Below, piece after piece: positions 10,165 to 22,680 of a stretch of 64,000 bases of DNA. The notes below the pieces were generated by a model. That model searched no databases and was not told the origin of the DNA. It saw nothing but the letters and a program-made list of their open reading frames with translations. Source of the DNA: Nageia nagi (lineage: Eukaryota; Pinophyta). The first letter of the stretch is position 1. Every line of letters starts with the position of its first letter. The position numbers were made by a program, and so were the translations under genes. The stretch is from NCBI GenBank assembly GCA_050084985.1, contig JBITNC010000001.1, positions 131,874,001 through 131,938,000 of the forward strand, given 5' to 3'.

Positions 10165-12480
10165 CTAGTTCTATATGCTTACACCACTTTTAGTACCATA
10201 GTGACTCTTAGCATTCCTAGGACTCTTAGGCCTAGATGTTTTCCTATTTAAAGTGGGCCTCTTTATCCCATTATTCTCCTATAATACCAAAAGTTGAGTC
10301 TACACATAAGGTTTTTCATTAATGAGATATTTTATCTTTTTATTGTGCTTTAATACATAATTCATCATCCCTAGAAATTTTTGGTCATTTGTAGCCTCAT
10401 GCATCTTTTGAAGTATCTCCATAGCTTGTTCCAATACTACCAACCTCACCCTCAGTCCTTCTAGCTCACTATCCTTGGTGGTCATCTCCTCTTTTAGGCT
10501 TAACAATTCTTCCTTTATGTTTTATCTTATAGTCTTCTCAAAATTTGAGTTTAATTTTGCTTTTTCTATAAAAATAAAATAATAAATACATGTTAGTTAT
10601 CTTTTATTTTTATTGTAAGGAGTAACTTATAGGTACAAGATTGATATACTTACTCAATTCATTCTTAAGCTATTACTGAGTCTCAAAAATGGGAATACCA
10701 CTAGGAACTTCATCCCATCCATCTTATTCCTTAGGAACTTTAACCTATCCACCTTGTTCCTCAGGAATTTCATCCCATCCACCTTATTTTTATTGATGGG
10801 GTATATACTCCATGTGCACATCCTATTCCTTCTTCCTCCCCTTCCTCACCCTATTATTCTTCATTCTCTCTCTCTATAACCTTTACTAGTGCCTCTATCC
10901 TATATATTTTCAAGGGATCAAGTCTTTCTCCATCCCACCATGATAGGTACTATTGATCAAATTGAGGCCCATCAAGTGCCTCAACACCCTCATCATCTAT
11001 GTCACTCCTGGATTCATGGTCCTAAGGAGGCTCCCAATCTTATTTCCACTGGGGAGGGGTATCATACAAACTAGGATCATGTGCCTTATACCATCCCATT
11101 CTCATCACAAATTTGTATTTAGGAGGAATGTCTTTCTTCTTACCAAATTATATTCAAACCCTCTCCTACTTATAGGGTTCCATAAAAATCTTCCTTATTT
11201 GCAAATATCAATGATTCCTCTGCTAGTCCAACTCACATCTTGGCTCATTTGGTCAATATAGTAAACTAGCATAGGGTATGTAGATAACATCTCTTATAAA
11301 CCAAATGTGTGCATTAGAATCTAGCTTAACCAACTAACCAAAATCAACCAAATTTTTTTGATTAACTACTTACCATCCATTATTCCATCCATCACTTTCT
11401 AATATGCTTCTACACTCTTTTGGAATTATTTCACCCTACCTTTCCTTGCCCATGAATACTATGTGGAATGCTTGATCGATGTGTTATAGATTGGAAGTTC
11501 CCTTGGCTAAATAATTGAGATGTTCTTGTAAGCCCAACATTGCAACATAAATAAGTGTGTAATTATCCTTTTGCTCATTTGCACCATGAAAAATTATATA
11601 ATTCATGATACATATGAGTAATGATATAGGCATAAGAGAGTCACTATTAGAAAATGGTAAATATGATGTGCAAAAATATAGGGGGTATTTTTAATATCAA
11701 GTTCAACTAGTGGTATATCAATAAGTATTTTATAAGGGGAGGTTGTAGGGGTATTTAAAATAAAGGGTATGGGGTGGTGGGGAAGGGCAATGGGTGCATA
11801 TTTTAGGGTGGGGATTGAGGGGATTTGGTAAATTTCAAAAGTAGAAGGTTTAATAAATTTAAAGGGGAGGAAGTAAATTTTAAAAATAGGGGTTTTTTAA
11901 GAAGCCCATTTCACACATATTTTGAAATATTTCTACTAAGTTAACCCCCTATGTATGTAGAGAGCCCATGCATACATTACACCCTATATCATTTGATAAA
12001 CTATATGTACCAAGATAAGAGGAAACACCTCATGATTTTTATCTAGGTACACAATTGTATCAATGCATGTGATCATGATCAACTACACCCATCTAAATAT
12101 CTTCATTTTATCTTTGAAAGAATGATGAAGGTATGCACCCTTCTTGCCTTCATGATACTCCTTAAAACATGTCAACCACTTTTCCAAACCCTTACATTAT
12201 GCATAAATCATTCTCTCCTCTAGGTAGATGGGATGTCCTTTTATGAGAATCCATAAGATCTTATGAATATCATTAGGGAAAATAGTGAACTCTCTAGTAG
12301 GTAAATGAAAGGTATTGGTATTTTCATACCACCTCTCCATGAGGGCTATGAGAAACTCCTTGTCCACATGTACATAGGGGGAATGCAACAAGTAACTCAT
12401 TCCAACATGTTGATGTACACCTAACTCCTCATATATTAGCTTCTCTCACCAAACCATGCATCATTTCCAACTCCTAGTAT
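10165..12480 (-). pseudogene. Plant mobile domain (PMD) protein pseudogene
   Basis: Read leftward. PMD core at 12197-12400 (FLIALMERWYENTNTFHLPTREFTIFPNDIHKILWI, family 'ALVERW..ETHTFHLP.GE.TVTLEDV..IL'), then GLEKWLTCFKEYHEGKKGAYLHH, an interruption by a small repeat (11628-11975), NYIIFHGANEQKDNYTLIYVAMLGLQEHLN, KKDIPPKYKFVMRMGWYKAHDPSLYDTPPQWK, DHESRSDIDD, and a coiled-coil C-terminus (10300-10506: LEGLRVRLVVLEQAMEILQKM). PMD (aminotransferase-like) proteins are known both as host genes and inside plant transposons. Stops throughout show decay. Its 3' end coincides with the chromovirus LTR edge, so that element landed at or near the gene end. Confidence 0.7.
11628..11975. mobile_element. 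MITE-like dispersed repeat, copy 1, inside the PMD pseudogene
   Basis: A non-coding block separates two PMD segments that should be continuous. It shares blocks with 40080-40885: GTCACTATTAG start, GGGGTATTTTTAAT, ATCAATAAGTATTTTATAAGGG, AGGGGTATTTAAAAT, GTAAATTTTAAAAATAGGG, AAGAAGCC, TTTTGAA, and a CCCCC-ATGTA end. AGAGA stands at both edges and could be a target duplication. Terminal repeats are weak. Superfamily not assignable. Confidence 0.5.
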
Positions 12481-13799
12481 TGGCTTCGGTTCCATGTGAA
12501 ACTGACAACACTACATCAAAAATAAGCAAAGGTATGTATTAGTATATTTTACAATTCACATAAATCATGCATGAATATTTTATTCCATTTTTTATAAACA
12601 AACATATAATATCACAACAACATGAAAAATTCTTCCTACACCTGGTAACCTATTTGTTAAGCTAGCATTGATGCTCATGCTAATGTCCATGCTAGTCTCC
12701 TTTTCGTCAAGTTTTTCGAAATTTAGGGAAAATAGCCTTTACCCCCACTGTTACTAAAACATATACTCTTGCACACAACTTCCACCTCTAAATCCAAAAT
12801 TATGTTAGCCCTATCTTATTAACCTTAACCTTAGGATACCTTGATAATTTTTACCATTATTTATTGTATCTTACAAAATTTCAAGCCCACATGCAAAATA
12901 CAGGTTTGAGTTACTCACCACATGCATGGAAACATGATTATAATGAAGCAAATAGGCCTAATTATTCTCCTAATATATAATTCTCATCTTGCACAACCAA
13001 ATAGGTTATAATTTTGGCAAACTTAGATCAAATCAAATAAAAAATTTGATAAATGCATATGAAATACTTACTTTACTGCATAAATCCTCCTAAAATATAC
13101 CAATATCATCATAATATACACTACAAATAGCCTATACTAGACCTCAAAACTTGAACAATAAAAATGAAAATAAAATAACAATTGGGCCTATTTAAAATAA
13201 AAATAGGACACATTTTATGAGATGGCTAATAAATTCTATCACCCTTCACTATCATAGCTCTTAAATCATGATCCTTATTAATCTCTTAGATAACTAAGTC
13301 ATTACAATAAAATTTTGATGCCTACTTCCTTAGGAACAAGAGCATTCATACTCACTTTTATGCCCATACTAATCATTAGAATTTCCACTCTTAATCATTC
13401 ACATTTCTCACTTCACCTTGTAAATTATTATACCTCTAGTTCAATGTGACCTAAAAACTAATATAGGACTAAAAAATATTAAAGAATAAGGATATTTATA
13501 GGAAAAAATGGACATCTAGACTATAGAATGGAGCATTCCCCATACATTCATGATAGGATAAACCCATTCATCATAAAATACAATACATTAACAACTCATA
13601 AATATCAAGTATCAATAGATCATTATCATCTAGAGCAATTAGACCATATAGTGCAAGTTCAACATCATCATCATACAATACTCATAACCTAGCACTAGTG
13701 TTAAAAATAGCATGAATGTTGGGTTGCAAAAGTATAAATCAAATAGATTAAACAAAGCATCAAGGTAGAGGGTAAGATACAAGAAGAATGTCTATCCTT
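12481..13799. other. No recognisable gene
   Basis: AT-rich sequence with short open frames only. I see no domain motif, RNA gene or clear repeat on either strand. Confidence 0.5.
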
Positions 13800-14290
13800 G
13801 CCTACAATTTACATTATCATTGGTACATTAATCACATACATGGTTGGGACTATACTAATCATCTCTTTGAGTCACCTTTATTAGTTGGGTCTAAACTAAT
13901 CTCCATTGTTGCTTTGATTCACCTTTGTTGATTAGTTCTAAATAAACCATCACTAAATTTATGATCTTATGTTACATCTATGAATGAGGCTTCTACCTCA
14001 TGATGATGGTGACACATCTTTTGTACATCAAAGAATGGGACATGTATCTCATGATGATGTATGGCATCTCTCTTAGAGCTATCTTTATTGGTTGTGTCTA
14101 AACTAACCATCACCATGCTAGTTCTTTCTCATTCATGTGTTGCATTTAGGAATAGAGCATGTACCTCATGATGATGTTGATATATATGGTTCTGATTGCA
14201 TATGTTTCATCTAGGAATGGGGCATGTACCCCATGATACTATTGACATACCTTTATTATGATCCTATTTATATGCATCTACGAATAAAAT
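13800..14290 (+). repeat. Degenerate tandem subrepeats, probably of a retroelement 3' region
   Basis: Imperfect recurring blocks: GAATGGGGCATGTACC..CATGATGATGTTGACATA and TTAGTTGGGTCTAAACTAATC..CATC. They recur three or four times at 70-150 base spacing. Position upstream of a polypurine tract and LTR start (14710) mirrors the subrepeats of the Tat element and of the gag-only element. Confidence 0.5.
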
Positions 14291-14694
14291 ATTGAGTATT
14301 TATGTATTTGGTATTCTCAATATGATGTATGTATATTATATTTATTTCATCCTTGCTTCATTATTGATATATCATGTGCAATGAAATATTATAATAATGT
14401 ACTCTTATTATCACTGTTATATTTTTTGTGAGTTAACCATCACATATATTTTTATAAGTCTAGTATTGTTATCTCTCTTATTTTTAGGTTATTATTTGCT
14501 CTTGGTTAATTTTATTTCATGAAATCCATTCCATCTCATAACCAAGGAAAAGAGGGGGAAATATACATCATCATTCTTTGATGATTTTGACATTTCTACA
14601 ACTAAACTAGGGAAGTATCAAAATTTCTTCTATTTATATTTTAATTCTTTTGCAAGCATAATTTCATTTTGAAAGTTATTATTTCATTACACTT

Positions 14695-14709
14695 GCAAAG
14701 GGGGATATA
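14695..14709 (+). other. Candidate polypurine tract
   Basis: GCAAAGGGGGATATA directly before TGTTGAGTAC. The purine run plus TG matches the organisation at 6923 and 58704. Confidence 0.45.
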
Positions 14710-15500
14710 TGTTGAGTACACATAAAAGTGGTCTCCTAAGATGGTCCCATTTAGGTGTAATATTTACATACATATTTAATCACACTTTATCATAGTTTAC
14801 CTTATTATCACATATTTCTCAAGTTTTATTCTTATTTTTATGTTAAGTACATTGATAAAAAATCAACCTTATTAAAAGGGATTAAATGGTGAAACATCAT
14901 GCCTTATATAAATGTAAGTATATCTAACCTGGGGAAAGCATTTTAAGATTACATATCGATAGTCGATACCCTACAATTCGATGTTTCTAAATATCAAGTA
15001 CTGAGATTAGAATATTATTATCACTCAAGAAAATATATGTCATCTATTTATGTGATCATATGCTTGGCTTGGCTTATCGACATCTCTTCAATTATTGATC
15101 CTTAGTTGTGGATCTCATTATATTTAAATGCTAGCATCCATGCTGATATGCACATCTATGTTGAGCACTTGAAACCTAGCACTCATGTTGAGTTACTTAC
15201 TATTATTGATCATGGGTTCTACACATCAATATCACCTCTCTTTGACAATTCCATCTTGCATATTTCCATCTTTTTCATAGGTAAGGATACACATGTATTT
15301 ATCTTACACTTGATTCCATCTCTTTAATGCATGCTTCCATTTTTATCTTCATATCAATGTAACCCTAGTTTTTATTATTGCATTACTATTCTTTATTCCT
15401 TATTATTCATATATATTTTATTTGAGTTAAATAGATTATATATTACATACTTAAATCTTTATGTGTATTTAGTTCATTTAGGCAAAAACCTAGGTATACC
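14710..15500 (+). repeat. Candidate LTR (start firm, end uncertain)
   Basis: Starts TGTTGAGTAC after a purine tract, has a TATA-like CTTATATAAATG at about 14903, and contains TCATAGGTAAGGATACACA at about 15275. This resembles the GTGAGGTAAGTATACAAA block of the Tat-family LTRs and lies in the corresponding position. By analogy the end should fall within roughly 180-270 bases of that block. The open frames 15106-15327 and 15331-15636 lie in or across it and carry no known domain. Confidence 0.4.
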
Positions 15501-15544
15501 AAAATATATATCAATAGATGCAACTATACCATATATACCATATG

Positions 15545-16690
15545 ATAGGAATCTTATTATTCTTATCTTTGTGTTCATGTTTCATATACATCACATAATA
15601 TTCATGTCCAAAAATGGGACCCAAAATTTGATGTAATTATTGTAATAAACATGTCAAAAATAAATAAATTGCCTTTTTCATGCTTGTACAATTAGACCAT
15701 TATTGAAGTAAAGGAGGTTCTTCATATCAAAATTTGGAATTTAATATACCAAATTTTTAAAATTAATATGCTGTATAAAAAAGATCCCCAAATATGTCTC
15801 AAAATGGATCCCAAATATTGGCTTACATAAAGAAAGCAACTATCCAACCCAAGATTTTTCTCAAGTATCAAAAATTAGTCCAAAAGTGTTAAGTTATCCT
15901 CATCGACCATATGTTTTAAAATGATGCAGTTGTACAATCCTTTTTTTGTTAAAACCTAAATATATTGCATCTTATGTTCTACTTTCAAATCCTTATGTAT
16001 AAGAGGGAAATTGTGTTTCAAGCATAGAGAATGCTCTTGTGGAGATTACTAGTAATGCAAAGTAATGCAAGATCTAAAGATTCTTACACAATGATATGGT
16101 GCATGCTTTTAGGTAGAAAGGAAAGCATGTTCCATTTCATTTTTTAAAAAAGTGTTGGTGTCTAATTTATTCTTACAAATTAAATATTATAATTTTCAAA
16201 GGTTCCTCAAGATAGCCTACATGGCTAAGAAGGTTAACAATGCATGTGTAATGATTCAAAAAATAGCTTGAAGAATAAAAGCAACTATCCAACCCAAAAA
16301 CTTTCCAAGAGTAAAAAACTAGTCCAAAAGTAGAGCATATTTGAATCTTATTATGCTTACCCTTGTGTTCATGTTCCATCTATATTGCCTAATCTTCATG
16401 TCCAAAAATGGGCCCAAAAATGTATGAAGATTGTAACAAACTTGTCAAAAACTCAAATTGCATTTTTCATGCTTGTACAATTAGACCATTGTTAAACCAA
16501 AAAAGGTGTATGATATCAAAATTTGGAATTTAATATACTAACTTTCTAAAAATCATATGTTTGTAGAAAAATGATCCCAAAATATGTCTCAAAATGGGAC
16601 TTAAAAATTGGCTTAGAGAAGAAAAGCAATTTTCCAACAAAGAATTTTTCTGTGTCAAAAATCAATCCAGAAGTGATTTAATATTATCTG
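15545..16690 (+). repeat. Long-period tandem repeat, two full units and one partial
   Basis: Unit 1 (about 15545-15905) and unit 2 (about 16340-16690) share long blocks: GAATCTTATTAT, TTGTGTTCATGTT, CATGTCCAAAAATGGG, TTTTTCATGCTTGTACAATT then AGACCATT, ATATCAAAATTTGGAATTTA, CAAATATGTCTCAAAATGG, and a tail with CAAAAAT and TCCA. A third tail (16266-16338, AAAGCAACTATCCAACCC and AGTCCAAAAGT) stands just before unit 2. Unit length is about 350 bases, and the region between units is unrelated. No coding signal. Confidence 0.75.
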
Positions 16691-17039
16691 AATGATATAA
16701 CTATACCATATTATATTAAATGATCTAAGTGTACTATATGATATGAAATGAAATAAATAAATAATGAAAAAATAATAACTTTATTATTTAATTATATCCA
16801 TCTATTGTGGAAATAAAGAATGAATAGTAAAAACTTTACTATTTAATTATATTCATCTATTGCAAAAAAAGGATTAACAAGAAATAAATAGTAGTATTAG
16901 CAACAACCAATGCATATAAGCATATTAAGAAAGTTGAAGGATATAATTTAAGTATGTAAATATAAATTCAAGGGTATACATGCAATGATATAATGAATGA
17001 AATATGTATTAGGTTTTCGACGAAGCTAGAAGATCATGC

Positions 17040-19270
17040 TTCCATATATGTACCCCCAATACTCCTTCCAACATATGTTTCATTATCATCATATGAAATT
17101 TGAAATTCAATAAAATTCATTGCTTGAGATACATTGGTATCTATTTTCAATTGAATCATGTATATAAAAAACTTGTTTAGTTTGTGATGCTATGATAAAT
17201 GAATCATCTTCTCACCTATCCCCACATTGTAATTTACTCATGTTGATCATTGTGTAGCCTATTTCATCATTTTAACATCCACCCTTTTTATCAAGAACAT
17301 TCAACCCATTATATTTGAACAAATGGTATTGAAATTGATATTATTTTAATAAAATAATGTTCTTAATAACACCATAATACATGACTACTTCCATTGACTT
17401 TATATCTTTTATGCTTGCTTTGCACATAGGAGTAGTATCAACATACACATACACACACATTGCCATTTTGATTTGTTCTTTATTCATCTATATCTTTGGT
17501 ATGAAATACATAATTATTGATTGAATAGCTTAAAGAATTATTTGCATGTTGACTTGAACCATGTGCCAACCATTTTATTATGTCAAATGCAACATCATTA
17601 TGTTACTTTCCATCTCCATTTTATTGTATCAGAGGCATCAAAATTACATGATAATTGTATTCAAGATATCATAATAACCTAATCTAATAACCAAGGGATG
17701 AATGCCTAAATATGATATTTTTGCAAACCTTGTAGATCTCTCTCTAAATGAGGGTTGGATTCCTTAATACTCATCTTGTGCTTCCTGATTTGGCCTAAAT
17801 TTTATAAAGCACAATTGAAACTAAATAATATTTTTTCATATATAATAGCAACAAATAAATATGTACTTACTCTTCCCAAGGTTGACCTTCATACATGTTA
17901 AGGAGAATAGTACATCTATGGGATTTTTCTAAAGAAATTTTGTCCAAATTAAAGACTTCCCCATTCCATAAAGGTCACCCATTGACTATAGTTTCTTATT
18001 CTTCATCACTTCCTACCTCTTTGTGACTAAGGTGATCATTAATTTATTTTCTACCTCTCATGTAGTATGTATAGAATAAAATGGATTCCTTAACAAGATA
18101 GCATTCCACAATACAACCTTTAGGCCTAGCTTGGTTCTTTACATAGCTCTTATAAATTTTCATAATTTTGATAAAGAAAAAAAGTAGGTTTGTTTCAATG
18201 AGATACTATACAAAAATTAGAAAAATGATGGTTTACAAAATTGATAAATGCGAACAAACATATTGAAAGGGTACATCCATCGATATTATACATGTCCACA
18301 TTAACGTAGTTCTCGCTCCAAGTTAATAGGTAATTGCACCATGATATCAAAAAATGAATGGGGGGAGTATAATTCTAGTAAACATAAAATTTCTATGATC
18401 TCTTCCTCTAATTTCTCCATTTTTTTAAGATCCACCACTTTAGCGCATAAATCCCTATAGAACATGAACAACTTACAAATGGTTTTTCACATTAGCTTAT
18501 CAAGCAAATGTCATACTACTATCAGAACAAGGTAATACACTAGGAAATGATAATCATGTTATCTCAAATTGATGATTTTAACTTCTTTGATAAAGAAATA
18601 TTTTCTAGTATTTGAACTAAATCCATTAGGTACTTTCATATTATATAATGTTTGATAGACCCTTTATTTCTTAAACTTTGACAGATTGTAGGGTGGTTCT
18701 AGAAGATGTCTTATTTCAACATATTTTTGGCCATAGTGGTTTCCTAATTTTTATACTTCTTAAATACTCATGAGAGTTTTTTTTTATCCTTTTGCTTTCC
18801 CTCAAACCTAACAATATCCCTAATAGGATTTCATAGACATTTTTCTCCACATGCATCACATCCAAGTTGTGATAAACTAAAATATTTTGTTCATATATAG
18901 AAATATCAAACTAAAATTACTTAACATTGAAAGACATAAAAACAAATATAGTAATGAAATTGCATATCATACCTCCCACTATGATAGATTGAATAATGTA
19001 GATTCTTTCTTCCATCCTATAGTTTTATCACCATTGCTTTTGCATTTATATTTTATTAACTCAATCAAATTTCTTGAATTGGTTTGATTTCTTGTAAATT
19101 TTGTAGTATCTATTTCCCACTTCAAGTTTTTGGTGCTTTAACCCACCCATCTCGTTCATTGAAAAAGTTTTTTTGATGATGAAATTGTTTGATTCATTCT
19201 CTTCCCTAATTTTTTCTTGTAGTTCTAAAATTAGGTTTTACACAAGCAAAAATCTTATACATATATAAGC
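17040..19270 (-). pseudogene. CACTA (En/Spm) transposase TNP2 remnant
   Basis: Read leftward from 19270. A GWKKESTLFNL segment, then after about 110 bases (GT...AG edges, possibly an intron) the hallmark YHNLDVMHVEKNVYEILLGILL (about 18810-18870). Then KVPNGFSSNTRKYFF, HDYHFLVYYL, LCAKVVDLKKMEKLEEEIIEILCLLELYSPHSFFDIMVQLPINLERELR and YRWMYPFNMF (DUF4218-like, about 18260-18550), NQARPKGCIVECYL, KSHRCTILLNMYE, and the C-terminal IIKWLAHGSSQHANN ... YGVIKN ... FIIASQTKQVFYIHDS (17060-17600). The known role of TNP2 is binding and cutting CACTA element ends. Stops and frame changes make it a relic. No CACTA termini were found. Confidence 0.8.
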
Positions 19271-20639
19271 TAGTATATTATGTGCATATATCAACCAGCA
19301 TGCATATATTAGTCAAATAACCCATGTGTATATATATAAACTATGTACATATATTATGTCCTAATTTTTGTAAGTTGATAATGCAAAAAGGTTTTACATA
19401 TATTACATAATATGGATGTATATCAACAAAATAAGGTACATGTGTATATCAAGTAAATAAGTGTTGTACATAAGATAGCTTGTTGGCATGGATGAGGAGG
19501 TAAAATCTTTTATGGAAAACCAATGTGTTTAGTGAAGCTACCTATAGGTATGGATGGTTTGAATAGTTTTTATGTATGCAATATGGAAATGGAGGAAATA
19601 AGATTTTACAAGGAAAGGCTTGAAATTAATTTGTTTGCATAATATGGTGGTATGACCCATGAAATAGGAGGGGTGGACTAGTTGAGATTCATGGAACATC
19701 AAGGTGAAAGTTTAACAAGAGGTATGAACTAGTTGAGGTTCATGGTAAGTTCAATTAGAGGTCTTGGTGAAGGTGCAAAGGTGGTTGAAAATTAGGAATT
19801 AGAGGCTCTCCCAATTATGGTTTATATTAAAGAATAAGAGGTTAAGATAAGAATATCTAATCAAAGGTTAAAAGATATTGTAGGAATCAATCTCAAAGTG
19901 GGATATTCAACAAGAATGCAATCAGGCCAATCATTTGATTGATCAGAACTTGAACATATTCATCTAATTGATCAGGTGCTAGACATAGTAATTTGATCAA
20001 TTATGGTGTAAATTAAATTGATAGGAATGTACTATAGGTTACATTCATCCCTAATGTTACCAATCTAACAATAGGATCGATCTTATGGTAGTAGATCATG
20101 ATTCTAGAGTTGTAAAAGCTCTATTTTGGTCTTGAAAACTCTCTCTTACTTTATTATACATTTAGGAACTAATATTGCTATTAATGATGGATTTGTTGCA
20201 TGTTTTTTCACTCTAATTTGGTCTAAAATTAAGCTTGTATGGATCTCTATAAATATATTATAAGATTCATTATAAAGAGAAGGAATTGGAGAGAATTAGA
20301 GTAAATATTTGCATATGCATGAAAACTAGGAGAGGAGGTAATTCCTTGTAAGAGAGATTGAGCTTTTAGTGAGGATTTCTTATGTAACCAAAAAGAATGA
20401 TATATGTTTTGGTTGTTAGTTACATCTCTTAGTGGCTTTAGACTGATTGAAATAAAGGATTGGATATTCTTTATGGACATAGCCCACATTGGATGAACCA
20501 TATTACATGCTTACATCTTATTTTATTGATCTTATTTGCTTAATTCTTCTTCTAATTTTGAGTAAAGTAATTGCTCAACATTATTTTTATATATTGAATC
20601 ATAACAATTTTAGTAGTAATAATATTCATATGGATTTGT
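19271..20639. other. No recognisable gene
   Basis: AT-rich with TATATACAT-type simple stretches at 19255-19450. The short minus-strand frame 20247-20501 has no recognisable motif. Confidence 0.5.
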
Positions 20640-21363
20640 TGATTTGAAAATTGGATCGATAAAATTAACAACTTGTATAACCCTTACCATGGTCCAAAAA
20701 GTGATATCTAAGGTCAAAAAACCCTTATCATTATGGAAAAAATGTAAAATATTACTAATTTCACAACTTTGTGGTGCAATGTTGGTAGAAGAATACTTAC
20801 TAGGAATGAAAAAGATATTATTGATGTCATGACTTCATGGTATGACCTTGGTTAAAGAGTTATTGAAGTATGGAAAAGATATTGTTGCATCATGAATTCA
20901 TAGTGTGGTGTTAGTAGAAGAAGACTTGTTGGAGTGTGACAAATATATTGTTGATATAATGAATTTGAAGTACAATATTGGTAGAATAATACTTGCTAGA
21001 GTGTGGTAAAGATACTACTAATGTCATAACTTAATGATGTAGCATTGGCTAAAGAGACATGTTGGAGTGCAGAAATGATACTATTGACATCATAAATTCA
21101 TAGCATGGTGTTGGTAGAAGACTATATGGAGTGTGGAAAATATATTGTTGACATCACAACTTTGTGATGTGGTGTTGGTAGAAGAAGACTTTTTAGAGTG
21201 TAGAAAAGATGATGTTGATTTCATTAGTTTACAATACAACATTATTATTAAAAAAATGAACTTGCAAGTCACAACATGATAATGTATCTAAAATTTTGGT
21301 AATGTTATTAAATTATTAAAAACCATTGATCTTCATCTATAACCATTGTAAGGACCTAGCACA
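20640..21363 (+). repeat. 5' LTR-like repeat of the gag-protease element
   Basis: About 720 bases. After a short unique start it consists of degenerate ~75-base units around GGTGTTGGTAGAAGAAGACTT...GATATTGTTGA.. and TCATGACTTCATGGT. It ends ...AACCATTGTAAGGACC. Matches 23013-24809 with a different unit number. Confidence 0.6.
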
Positions 21364-22090
21364 TGTCACATCCTTTGAAGCTCAAAGTGAAGTTTGATCT
21401 CAAATCCTTTAAAGGAGAGATCGATGCTAAAAAGTTAAACTAATGGTTGAAATAATATAAGATATTTTTAAGAGTACAAAAGGTTGAAAGTGATAAGGAA
21501 AATATTGATATTATTTCACTCAAACATGAAGGATATGCTTTGATTTCATGGGAAGCATATTGTGATGCTATCAAAAATAATGAAAAATTCCTTGTTACAA
21601 TTTGGAGGAAGTTCAAAGAACTTTTACTAGATCAATTTTATTCTCTTGATCATCAGAAGAAGAAAATAATAAAATGATTCCATTTTCAACAAGAGAAGGG
21701 GTAGAGTGTCCAATAAGATACAACTAAGTTTAAAAATAAGGTTGCATTGATTGGGATTTATTTAAAAATCCAAGATATTATTCTCAATATATTGGAGGTT
21801 TGCATAGTTATCTTCAACACATTTTGATGATCCTTAATCCATTAGATTTGGATAAAGTTTGTGTTCAAGCATAATACTTGAAGACTCATGGGAAGACTAG
21901 GAAGGAAGAGAAAGATTCTAATATGAATCCATAAGAAATAGGCAAGGCTAATGTTGCAATAAAGAAGAAGGATGGATATGACAAAGAGAAGACTTAATGA
22001 TCGAACTGTAAGAAGATAGGGAAAAAGGAAGATAAGTGTTAGCATATGCATCTAAATCTTAGATAAAAATGGTTTAATGAGAAACCTAAG
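21363..22090 (+). pseudogene. Gag of the gag-protease element
   Basis: Starts at ATG 21363 (MSHPLKLKVKFDLKSFKGEIDAKKLN) and runs through a Retrotrans_gag core: WLK..KIFLRVQKVESDKENIDIISLKHEGYALISWEAYCDAIKNNEKFLVTIWRKFKELLLDQFYSL. Then comes a FHFQQEKG-type helix and a Lys-rich tail with a KCWHMHLNL remnant (about 22032) where a knuckle would stand. It is interrupted by TAA/TAG at Trp and Gln positions and by a stop at about 21675. A capsid-forming protein in its live relatives; here a relic. Confidence 0.75.
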
Positions 22091-22680
22091 AAGAAGGAAG
22101 TTCCAACACTTTAGGCAACATATAGGCTCATAGTAATGCTCACACTAGGTGATCAAGGAATTTATAAGGTTAAATATTCTTCATACATTGATGACATACT
22201 TAATTGCATGGTTATTAGTGGCTCATCATCCAAAGGTGATGAGGAGGAGAAGAAAAAATAGTTGTTTTACATGAATCTCCAAGCTAATAAGACCATGATT
22301 GATGCACTTATTGATCCTAGTTCTTAAGTGAACATGATTTCAAAAACATTGGTGTAGAAGTTAGGACTATAGAAATATCCTCATTGACCACCATATCCAC
22401 TTAGGTGGGTAACTAATTTAACCAAGATGCAATTCATGCACCAATGCAAGGTGAGGTTTTCATTAATGTTGATTATATTGATGAGGTTGAATTTGACATT
22501 GTACTTATTAATATTTTTGAAATGTTATTGGGTAGTCATTATTTGTTTAATAGGTATGTTATATACTATAGGAAGAAGAATGAATATTATCTTATTAAGG
22601 ATGGTAGCAAATTTATAGTAAAATATCATGAGGGAAAAATTGCAAATTATGTTCTCATAATAAGGAATGTATAATATATT
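22090..22680 (+). pseudogene. Aspartic protease of the gag-protease element
   Basis: MNLQANKTMIDALIDPSS.VNMISKTLV (about 22270-22350) is the D-S-G active-site region with Gly replaced. KLGL.KYPH..PYPLRWV follows, then, after a frame change near 22440, QGEVFINVDYIDEVEFDIVLINIFEMLLGSHYLFNRYVIYYRKKNEYYLIKDGSKFIV, which is the flap and C-terminal half. The fold and spacing fit retropepsins of gymnosperm-type gypsy elements. Two open frames overlap here (22427-22618 and 22444-22674); the second carries the protease. Confidence 0.7.

Noticed and set aside
15106-15636. Two plus-strand frames of 73 and 101 residues
   Set aside because: They lie in a probable LTR and run into the long tandem repeat. 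No domain or family resemblance.
18887-19087. Plus-strand 66-residue frame
   Set aside because: Shadow of the minus-strand CACTA transposase region.
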